Part shown: positions 1 to 6,516 of the stretch, in pieces
Position numbering within the stretch: the stretch's first letter is position 1
Layout: every line of letters begins with the position of its first letter
Assembly: GCA_019415705.1 (NCBI GenBank)
Contig: DXYS01000016.1
Location: 1 to 15,489 of the forward strand
Source: Bacteroidales bacterium
GTDB lineage: Bacteria; Bacteroidota; Bacteroidia; Bacteroidales; Muribaculaceae
Direction: 5' to 3'
DNA length: 15,489 bases
Notes under the pieces: model-generated
The model's database searches: none
What the model was told of the DNA's origin: nothing
The model's input: only the letters and a program-made list of their open reading frames with translations
Position numbers and translations under genes: made by a program

Positions 1-138
1 TCTGAAACTTTCAATTCTCAGAGGCTTTAACAAGTGGAGTTCTGCAACACCCCCCCTACCATTCGTCTGCTTGTCATTATTTGGTCAGATTAGTCTAATT
101 AGCCTGATTGGACAAATAAAGGCGTAAGATAAAACGCA

Positions 139-169
139 AGTCGGGGCGCGTCAATGACGCGCCCCGACT
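139..169. terminator. Strong hairpin terminator downstream of the left susD
   Basis: A perfect 15-bp stem (139-153 with 155-169), GC-rich at its core, lies 25 bp beyond the stop codon of the minus-strand susD. Read on the minus strand it is followed by a short T-rich run (GCGTTTTATC), and on the plus strand by TATATTTTAA, so it could stop transcription from either side. It is the natural end of the left susC-susD operon. In bases 1-138 I see no gene, only AT-rich sequence with a run of C at about 50-57. Confidence 0.8.
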
Positions 170-193
170 ATATTTTAACCTTGTAGTGTCAGG

Positions 194-1954
194 TTATTTC
201 CACAGAGGATTCTGCTCGAGGTTGGGGTTGAGTGTAATCTGGCCTGTGGGGATGGGGTCGAGGTAAACGCGGTCGAGGTAAACGCGGTCGTTGCCGGGGA
301 TTGCATCAATGTAATCACCGACTACGTTAGACGGTTTACGGGTAGCGTTCTTGATGTTGGCACCGAGTTTGATGTTGGGATATTTCTTGGTGTCAAGTTT
401 GTCGAGCTGATGCCAGCGGTACATATCCCAGAAACGGAAGCCGTTGTCCATGATAAGCTCGCAACGACGGCAGCGGCGGATCTCCCAGAGGAGGCTCGAA
501 ACGCCCATGTTGTTGGCGGGGTCGTTGATGGCCGACATACCGGCAACAGTCTGTGCGGGAAGCTCGGCACGAGCGAATAGCTTGTTGATGGTGTTGTTGA
601 GGTCACCGTCGGTGAGGCTACCGAGTTCGGCTTTAGCCTCGGCATAGTTGAGGTAGACAACTGACAGCCAGAACACGGGAGCTGCGGTGTAGTTGTCTTT
701 TGCACGATATGTCCAAGGAATTGTGATGTTGTCATACTTGCGGATGGTATAGCCCGTGTTGGAGTTGAGCTGTGATGATCCGTAGCGTGCCCATGTGTGA
801 CCTTCGCTCGATGTGCCGTAGCAGATAACGGTGTCGACGGTCATCGAGAGACGTTTGTCGCGGACTTTAAGCACATCGCCAATGTAAACAATATCACCTT
901 CGATTGCATTGTCACCTACACCCGAAACGATACCTTTCTTCATGTAACCGGCGTCGTTCTTATCCATCGTAGTCGATGCGAGGGGTTTGCCGTCTTTGAA
1001 GAGGTAAGCGTCGAAGGCGTCTTTAGAGATGCCGGCGATGGCTGTGGTCTGAGTAAGGTAGTTAATCAGAGAGTGAGTCATGATGCCGGTCTTGTAACCC
1101 TTGTAGAAGATAACCTCGGGATTGCCGTCAAGAGTGTTGGGCGTGTTGTAGGTTGCCTGATAGTCAGGGCTGAGCGAGTAGCCCTTGGCCATGATGTACT
1201 GGCAGGCGGCGACACACTCGTTGAGCCATTTTGTGGCGCGGGTGTTGTCGGCGGCATAGCCTGTGGTGGCAGCCTGACGGTATTTGCAGTATGTGCCTTC
1301 CCAGAGAGCGATGTCAGCGAGCATTGCATAGCCCATGTCAGAGCTGAAAGTCGCCTTGCTGCCGTTGCCGATGTTTTCGGCGCCGTACTTGAGGTCCTCG
1401 AGCACTTTATCCATGACTTGGTCACGGTTTGTACGGGGGAGCTGGAGCGCAGCGTTATCGGCCGGGTCAATCACGTAGTCATAGTAAGGAACGTCACCGT
1501 AGGTACGTACCAGCCAGAAATACTGCAGACCGCGCATAAGGCGTGCGATGCCGATATATTTCTTTTTGGCCACTTCGGTCAGAGACGAGCCCTGAACATT
1601 CTCGATGATAGTGTTGATTTTACGAATCTGCTCGTAGGGAGAGTTCCAGTTAGAGCTTGCCGTAACAATGCTGGTCGGCGAGAAGTTTACAAAGCCATTG
1701 CCTATGCCGCCGCCCTGGTCGTCAGAGAGGGTCTGGAAGTAGAACAGACCGCCTGTCGAACCGCCGCTGGCATTACCAGTGAAGTTATTGTAAAGGGTAT
1801 TGCACTGGAGAATCACGTTAGACTCGTTGTTCCAGTAGTTGGGGTTGTTTGTCTGCTCGTCAAGCGGGAAACGGTTGTCGTTGAGGAAGTCGTCGCACGA
1901 GCTCATGCCGACAGCTGCCAACGCTAACGATGCGCAAATTATATATTTTTTCAT
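194..1954 (-). CDS. SusD/RagB-family surface nutrient-binding lipoprotein (left pair)
   Basis: This 586-residue protein is a SusD-family lipoprotein, which binds a nutrient at the cell surface and forms the lid of the SusC channel. The first 20 residues are a lipoprotein signal with a GMSSC lipobox; Cys20 is followed by DDF, an acidic stretch of the kind that sends Bacteroidetes lipoproteins to the cell surface. The C-terminal half carries the family segment around WEIRRCRRCELIMD followed by FRFWDMYRW, and it ends in GQITLNPNLEQNPLWK as its paralog at 10046-11803 nearly does. It starts 21 bp after the susC stop, the same gap as in the right pair. The reading frame is intact although its susC partner is frameshifted. 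Near the C-terminus RVYLD occurs twice in a row (residues about 557-566) through a 15-bp tandem duplication. The substrate cannot be read from the sequence. Confidence 0.93.
   Translation of the reverse strand: MKKYIICASLALAAVGMSSCDDFLNDNRFPLDEQTNNPNYWNNESNVILQCNTLYNNFTGNASGGSTGGLFYFQTLSDDQGGGIGNGFVNFSPTSIVTASSNWNSPYEQIRKINTIIENVQGSSLTEVAKKKYIGIARLMRGLQYFWLVRTYGDVPYYDYVIDPADNAALQLPRTNRDQVMDKVLEDLKYGAENIGNGSKATFSSDMGYAMLADIALWEGTYCKYRQAATTGYAADNTRATKWLNECVAACQYIMAKGYSLSPDYQATYNTPNTLDGNPEVIFYKGYKTGIMTHSLINYLTQTTAIAGISKDAFDAYLFKDGKPLASTTMDKNDAGYMKKGIVSGVGDNAIEGDIVYIGDVLKVRDKRLSMTVDTVICYGTSSEGHTWARYGSSQLNSNTGYTIRKYDNITIPWTYRAKDNYTAAPVFWLSVVYLNYAEAKAELGSLTDGDLNNTINKLFARAELPAQTVAGMSAINDPANNMGVSSLLWEIRRCRRCELIMDNGFRFWDMYRWHQLDKLDTKKYPNIKLGANIKNATRKPSNVVGDYIDAIPGNDRVYLDRVYLDPIPTGQITLNPNLEQNPLWK
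256..290. repeat. 15-bp in-frame tandem duplication in the left susD
   Basis: The 15-base unit GGTCGAGGTAAACGC is present at 256-270 and again at 271-285, followed by the first five bases of a third copy. It duplicates the pentapeptide RVYLD in the SusD C-terminal region. The right paralog has a single RVYDNRQYQWPIP-type segment here. This looks like replication slippage; five added residues keep the frame. Confidence 0.9.
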
Positions 1955-1975
1955 ATTTTCGGGAATTATGCGATT

Positions 1976-4900
1976 TTAGAATGTAACCTGAAGACCGAAT
2001 GAATAAGAACGCTGCATCGGGTTGGCACGGCCCCATGTGTTGGCGCCTGACCACTCTGTAGCCGTGATTTCGGGGTCGAGGGGCGAGTAGTCCTTGTTGC
2101 CGCGGTGGATAAAGAAGAGGTTGTCACCGCTGAAGTAAACGCGGAGTTTCTCGATGAAGGCCTTGCGGGTGAGGTCACGGGGCAGAGTGTAGCCGACAGT
2201 GATGTTCTTGACGCGGAGGTAGCTCAGATCCTGCAGATATTTTGTCTGGGGCAGGTAGTTGTAAGCGCCCGAGCCGATACCGGGAACGTTGTTGCTTGCA
2301 TAACCGCCGGGATAGAGGTTAGGATAGCGGTTGCTCTGGTCAACGTTGTAGCCGATGATATTCCATTTGTCGTCAAATTCTACAGAGTTGTGAGATGTCA
2401 TGTGGTCGTAGAAGATGTCGTTGGCAGCCTGAGTGAAGGGGATGACCATCGAAGAAGTCGTCCAGTAGTCGCGTTTGCCTACGCCCTGGCAGAAGATGTC
2501 GAGGTCGATGCCTTTCCAGTCACCGCCGATATGGAAGCCATACTCATAGCGAGGCTGGTCATTACCCATCTTGATGACGTCACCGTGGTTTTCGAGAGTA
2601 CCTGTACCGATCTGTTTGGCCTCACCGCGTTTGAGAGCGGCCTGAGCCTCAGAGTAGTCGGGATCGTTGGGCACATAGTAGTTGCCGTTGTAAAGAATCA
2701 TGCCGGTTATACCGCCTGAGATGATGCCGTCACCGTCACGGTCAACGAACATGATGTCGCCGGGGCCGTAGTGGAAGTTGCCGGTTTCAAGCGAACGCTG
2801 GTCTGTAACACCGGGTTTGGGGATGAAAGCACCCTTGTTGTCTTTCTTGAACGAGCCGTCAGCATTGCGTTCGAAGTCGTCCTCTGTGTAGTAGCGGGCA
2901 GTCTCAAAGCCCCAGATTGTGCCGTACTCCTTGCCGTCATAGTTAGAGGCGATAAGGAATGTCGGGTTGTTCCATTTTGTGATGGTTGTGCGCTGGTCGG
3001 CGATGTTGAAGCTTGCGTAGACGCCGAAGTCACCGAAGCGGTGATTCCATGCGAGCGAGAGCTCCCAGCCGCGTGTGCGCATACCGCCTGCATTCTGATA
3101 AGGAGCACCTGCACCGAGGACCTTGGGCAGCTCGACACCGGGGGCGAGCATGTTTTTGTTCTCGCGCTGATACCAGTCAAACGATGCTGTAATCTCGTTG
3201 TGGAGGAAGTTGAGGTCGAGACCTATGTCAGTGGTGGCGATACGCTCCCAGCTGAGTGATTTCGAAACGACGGCGGGAGTGCCTGCACCTTGGATGAGGA
3301 CGCCTGTAGCGGGGTCAATCCAGCTGTAAGCGGCTGTGCCGATTGTAGCGATGAAACGGTTGTTGCCTACACCTTGGTTACCGATTTCGCCGTAAGATGC
3401 GCGGAGTTTACCGTTGTTGATGATGTGTTTGAGGGGTTTGAAGTAGTCTTCTTCAGAGAAGCGGTAGCCGATAGAGCCCGAGGTGAAGAATGCCCACTGG
3501 TCATCTGCCGGGAAACGAGACGATCCGTCGTAGCGGCCGTTGAGCTCGAAGAGGTAGATGCCTTTGTAGTCATAGTTGAGACGGCCGAAGAAACCGGCTG
3601 TAGCCCAGTGGCTGTCACCGTTGCCGGGTTTGACGAGGTCGCCGGTGGTGAGGTTCATTGCGGGCAGGTTGTTGTCAAGGAGGACTTTGCCGCGGGCGTT
3701 GAACTCATGGTAAGAGTTCTCCTCGATGTTTGTACCGAGCATGAGCTTGAAGTTGTGGTCACGTGCGACTGTCAGAGCGTAGCTGGCGTAAGCGTTGACG
3801 GTCCAGCGATTGCTGTAGGCGTTGCTCTTTGACGATGTGGTGGCTTTCTGATTGACAGCCTCGGTGGGATACATGTAGGGACCAAACCAGTTGTCATAAA
3901 CCGTCACAGGCAGATAAGCGTACTGCGAGTCGCTGACATGCTTGGTGTATGTGAAGTCGGCGTTGAGGGTGAGGCCTTTGAGGAGCTCTGCGCGTACCCA
4001 AGCCTGCATACGTGTCTGAGCGTGGGTGTTGTGGATGGGCGAAGCCTGTTTCAGATAGGCGATTTCGTTGCGGAAGTCATAAGCCTGACCGTCTTCCTCA
4101 TATACACGGTAGCCGAGCATCTGATAGAAGCCCGGGAAGCGCCAGACCGTACCGAAGGTGTTTGAGCCTACGTTGGGGGTCTGCACGTCACGCTGGTTGT
4201 AAGAGAAACGCACGCCTGCGGTTAACCAGTCATAGATATTGAGCTGGAGGTCAGCCTTGGCGTTGTAGCGGTGAACCTGATCGGGGTTGAAGTTGAGGAG
4301 GTTCTGGCGCTTTGCGTAACCGAACATCACGTTGAAGACAGCTTTGCCTGTCGATCCGTCGATAGAAACGTTGTGGGAGTTTGACGGAGCGGCGTCGTTG
4401 ATAAAGATTTTGTTGATGTCGTAGTCGTCATATAGTAGTCACCGACATTGTTGTCGTCGACATAAGGACGGAGCTCACCGTAGCTGTCGATGCGCTTGCC
4501 GCCGTTCTGCTCGCGCCAAGCCTTGGCGTAAGGCAGCATGGCGGCATAGTCCTGACCGAAGAACTCGCCCTCGTTGGGACCGATCTGTTTGGCAGCCTGA
4601 ATCATGGCTTCGAGCTGAGTGACGTTGTCAGTCATCTCGGGCAGCAGAGTGGCCTGGCTCCATGCGAAGTTGTTAGAGTATTTAATCTGAATCTTGTCGC
4701 GTTTTGTGCCGCCCTTGGTGGTGATGAGGATTACACCGAAGGCAGCGCGCGTACCGTAGATTGACGACGACGAGGCGTCTTTCATGACCGAAATCTCCTT
4801 GATGTCGTTGGGGTCGAGGTAGCTGATGTCGTCCATAGCCACACCGTCGACAACGATGAGGGGCGATGTCGAGCCCGAGAGAGAGCCTGTACCGCGGATT

Positions 4901-5427
4901 TTGATAGAAGATGTAGCGTCGATGTTACCGGTCGAGTTAAGAATGGTAAGACCGGGGACAGCGCCCTGCAGGGCTTTCATGACGTCCTGCTGGGGACGGC
5001 TCTCCATGGCCTGAGCCACGTCGACAGTGGCGACGGCGCCGGTGAGGTTGGCGCGTTTCTGTGTACCGTAGCCGACGACCACAACTTCGTCGAGCTGTTC
5101 GTTATCAGGGATAAGCACCACGGTCATGCCGTTGACAGCAGGAGCCGTGAGGGGCTTGTAGCCGATGTAAGAGATATTTAATTGAGCACCCGAGGCAACA
5201 CGGATGGCAAATTTGCCGTCGATGTCAGTTGTAACAGCATTGCCGGGGACACCCTTTTGGACAACACTCGCACCGATTACGGGCTGATCGTTTTCATCGA
5301 GAATCGTACCGGTGACGGTAGCGACCGACTGACTTTTAGCCTGAGGCTCGGGATTAGCCATCGCTGTGAGGGCGACGCCGGGCATCCCGCATGCCAGAAG
5401 CATTGTCAATAGAAGATGTTTTCTCAT
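1976..5427 (-). pseudogene. Frameshifted SusC/RagA-family TonB-dependent transporter (left pair)
   Basis: This gene encodes a SusC-type outer-membrane transporter powered by TonB, but the frame breaks once. The upstream part (5427 to about 4430) gives a signal peptide ending near TAMA, a carboxypeptidase-regulatory-like domain (about residues 37-107), the TonB-box-like DEVVVVGYG and the plug domain, up to NVGDYYM. From there the original frame runs into a stop at 4327-4329. The barrel continues in another frame, picking up at DYDINKIFINDAAPSN just after the break and running to a C-terminal QVTF at 1976. Restoring one base between about 4422 and 4431 would join NVGDYYMT to DYDINKIF and give a full-length protein of the usual size. 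No second defect was seen, so the lesion is recent or is a sequencing or assembly error. No Bacteroidales promoter lies upstream in the present orientation. The signal peptide is almost the same as in the right susC. Confidence 0.88.
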
Positions 5428-5586
5428 AAAACTTAAATTACTGAAAATAATGTGGTTGAAATTGGGTTAGGATTTGATGTAGTTGTTTTACAGGTACGTA
5501 AGGCTTTGATTTACTGTCTATTTCTTTAATTAAATGATTTTGAGGTTTATAAATTATAGTTGTTAATCACTGATATTCAACTGACT
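5414..5586 (-). repeat. 173-bp leader inverted repeat, left arm
   Basis: Read on the minus strand, this stretch matches 6344-6516 of the plus strand over 173 bp with no gap and two mismatches (T/C five to seven bases in, and A/C in the ATCxTTTAATT segment). It covers the proximal 5' leader of the left susC and its first 14 coding bases. Identity falls sharply inside the coding sequence, so the non-coding leader is far more alike than the genes it serves. This points to recent gene conversion or recombination between the arms, to strong selection on a leader RNA, or to both. Confidence 0.95.
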
Positions 5587-5621
5587 TTATGACCGGACGT
5601 CTCTGCGTCACGGCTTTAACG

Positions 5622-5652
5622 GCGTTTTTGTATCTCTTGTCAAGAGATGCAA
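5622..5652 (-). repeat. 31-bp distal inverted repeat with 17-bp palindrome, left copy
   Basis: On the minus strand this is identical over 31 bp to 6273-6303 of the plus strand. It contains ATCTCTTG-A-CAAGAGAT (5632-5648), two 8-bp arms around one central base. Outside this copy, toward the centre of the intergenic region, similarity ends at once. A short palindrome inside a longer inverted repeat is the expected form of a site-specific recombinase crossover site, though a repressor operator or a 5' RNA stem-loop would look similar. Confidence 0.88.
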
Positions 5653-5668
5653 AAAAATTGGAGCCCTA

Positions 5669-5684
5669 AAATGCTGCAGCATTT
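5669..5684. repeat. 16-bp perfect palindrome
   Basis: AAATGCTGCAGCATTT is a perfect palindrome just inside the left 31-bp repeat. On the minus strand it is followed by TTTAGGG, so it could be a weak stop for leftward transcripts, or a protein-binding site. It has no counterpart beside the right repeat, where the promoter lies instead. Confidence 0.5.
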
Positions 5685-5699
5685 ATAATTAGCATAAAT

Positions 5700-5840
5700 G
5701 ACACCGTGATATTTCGTCCGCGTTAGCGGTCGGAGCCGCATAGCGGCGCGGGCATATGAGCCTATGACAAGCAGGCTGTCAGGTCTGCGTAGTCATAGGT
5801 AATAGAATCAAATAAAATCATTCACCCTGTAGGGGTGACG
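5700..5840 (-). repeat. Hairpin-rich composite repeat, copy 1 (reverse)
   Basis: Read on the minus strand this stretch aligns, with many substitutions, to 5868-6010 of the plus strand. The order of parts is the same in both: a small hairpin with a CCTACAG-type loop (here TCACCC 5822-5827 with GGGTGA 5833-5838), an AT-rich spacer, a hairpin with a 23-base loop (CCTATGAC 5761-5768 with GTCATAGG 5792-5799), a CTCAYATRC motif, then further CCGC/GCGG hairpins and an AAATWTCA end. No protein-coding signal is seen. It may be a worn intergenic repeat family or a structured RNA or DNA element; I do not recognise a named family. Confidence 0.55.
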
Positions 5841-5867
5841 CAGCCACTAAACATTTGATAATCAAAG

Positions 5868-6010
5868 CGGCGCACCTACAGCGCGCTATGTCTATAAATC
5901 GGAAAATTTACCACGGTTGCGCAGACCTAACGGCCTGCTTACCGTGGCCTCACATACGGCGCTGCGCTGCAGCGCGGACGCACCTGACGGCGCTCAAATT
6001 TCATGCGCTT
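5868..6010 (+). repeat. Hairpin-rich composite repeat, copy 2 (forward)
   Basis: This is the mirror partner of 5700-5840, with the symmetry centre near 5854. Its large hairpin has arms CCACGGT (5911-5917) and ACCGTGG (5941-5947) around a 23-base loop that matches the other copy's loop at 20 of 23 positions, although the arms are completely different. Next come a GCGCTGCAGCGC palindrome and a CGC/GCG hairpin. Conserved loops with changed but still paired stems suggest selection for structure. Confidence 0.55.
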
Positions 6011-6030
6011 TAACCAACATTACCATCATG

Positions 6031-6046
6031 CGGCGCAGTCGCGCCG
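6031..6046. repeat. GC-rich hairpin (CATGCGGCG-type)
   Basis: CGGCGC (6031-6036) pairs with GCGCCG (6041-6046) around AGTC. The preceding CATGCGGCG recurs in the right susC leader (hairpin 6319-6332) and after cinA (hairpin 14856-14875), each with its own paired stem. It is probably one member of a short intergenic hairpin family. The rest of 6047-6230 is AT-rich with no gene I can support. Confidence 0.45.
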
Positions 6047-6233
6047 GCCGCTTTAACTTAATTTTATATAGAGATTCTCGCGCGCGTAATAATGCGCGCA
6101 ATTACCCCGGAATAAGCATTTAAGACGCCTAAGGTCGACACTTCTCGTTAAACCCCGATAATATTTATTAACTCTTAAAGGCCTGATACGCGCCTAATTC
6201 AACGTAATTTTAAAAAATATCTTCAAAAAAGTG

Positions 6234-6263
6234 TTGCAGAATAAATTTTTGTGTTTATCTTTG
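6234..6263 (+). promoter_or_regulatory. Bacteroidales-type promoter driving the right susC-susD pair
   Basis: GTTG with its TTG at 6234-6236 is followed after 19 bases by TATCTTTG at 6256-6263, an exact TAnnTTTG -7 element at the standard spacing, and an A-run lies upstream. The transcript should start near 6267-6270, giving a leader of about 235 nt before the ATG at 6503. The promoter is 9 bases inside the right 31-bp repeat, so it belongs to the segment that would invert. It is the only match to this consensus I found in the intergenic region on either strand. Confidence 0.8.
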
Positions 6264-6272
6264 CCAAGCGCA

Positions 6273-6303
6273 TTGCATCTCTTGACAAGAGATACAAAAA
6301 CGC
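6273..6303 (+). repeat. 31-bp distal inverted repeat with 17-bp palindrome, right copy
   Basis: This is identical in inverted orientation to 5622-5652, with the palindrome at 6277-6293. It begins within a few bases of the predicted transcription start, so in the mRNA it could also form a 5' stem-loop (AUCUCU with AGAGAU). Identity to the other side ends exactly between promoter and leader. Confidence 0.88.
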
Positions 6304-6343
6304 ACATTCAAGCCATGCGGCGCAGAGGCGCCAAGGCACACCA

Positions 6344-6516
6344 AGTCAGCTGAATATCAGTGATTAACAACTATAATTTATAAACCTCAAAATCCTTTAA
6401 TTAAAGAAATAGACAGTAAATCAAAGCCTTACGTACCTGTAAAACAACTACATCAAATCCTAACCCAATTTCAACCACATTATTTTCAGTAATTTAAGTT
6501 TTATGAGAAAACATCT
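6344..6516 (+). repeat. 173-bp leader inverted repeat, right arm
   Basis: This is the partner of 5414-5586: same length, no gap, two mismatches. It covers the proximal leader and the first 14 coding bases of the right susC. Between this block and the 31-bp repeat lie 40 diverged bases (35 on the left), in which a small hairpin with a CAGAG-containing loop is kept while its stem differs (GGCGC/GCGCC here, GACG/CGTC on the left). Confidence 0.95.

Larger units (their letters stand above)
5622..6303. other. Candidate invertible promoter segment (phase switch)
   Basis: A segment of about 620 bp (5653-6272) is bounded by two identical 31-bp inverted repeats. It holds one good promoter at its right end, aimed out through the right repeat into the leader of the intact susC. 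The matching position next to the left repeat has no TAnnTTTG in the leftward direction; I scanned the segment for the complementary CAAAnnTA and found none. Inversion would put the promoter the same distance from the left leader. Invertible promoters of this form are established for Bacteroides capsule loci, where the Mpi serine invertase acts, and for other surface genes. Here the repeats would select between two transporter pairs. No invertase gene is in the window, so a trans-acting enzyme is assumed. The layout is seen; the inversion is inferred. Confidence 0.68.

Noticed and set aside
797..1927. Long plus-strand open frame opposite the left susD
   Set aside because: It is the mirror frame of a clear SusD gene; long antisense frames are common opposite genes of this codon usage. 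The same applies to 7301-8029, 12819-13556 and 13519-14136 on the minus strand.
4422..4431. Programmed ribosomal frameshift in the left susC
   Set aside because: No slippery heptamer or downstream structure is evident, and the intact paralog has no shift; a mutation or error is simpler.
5653..5760. A leftward promoter for the left susC
   Set aside because: Searching the plus strand for CAAAnnTA across 5640-6300 found no match, so no standard leftward -7 element is present.
5917..6123. 68-codon plus-strand open frame in the intergenic region
   Set aside because: It runs through GC-rich hairpins and repeats, shows no domain-like composition, has no promoter or ribosome site, and lies in the proposed invertible non-coding segment.
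5414..6516. Transposon or insertion sequence with terminal inverted repeats
   Set aside because: No transposase is present between the repeats, the arms run into two living gene starts, and no flanking target duplication is seen.
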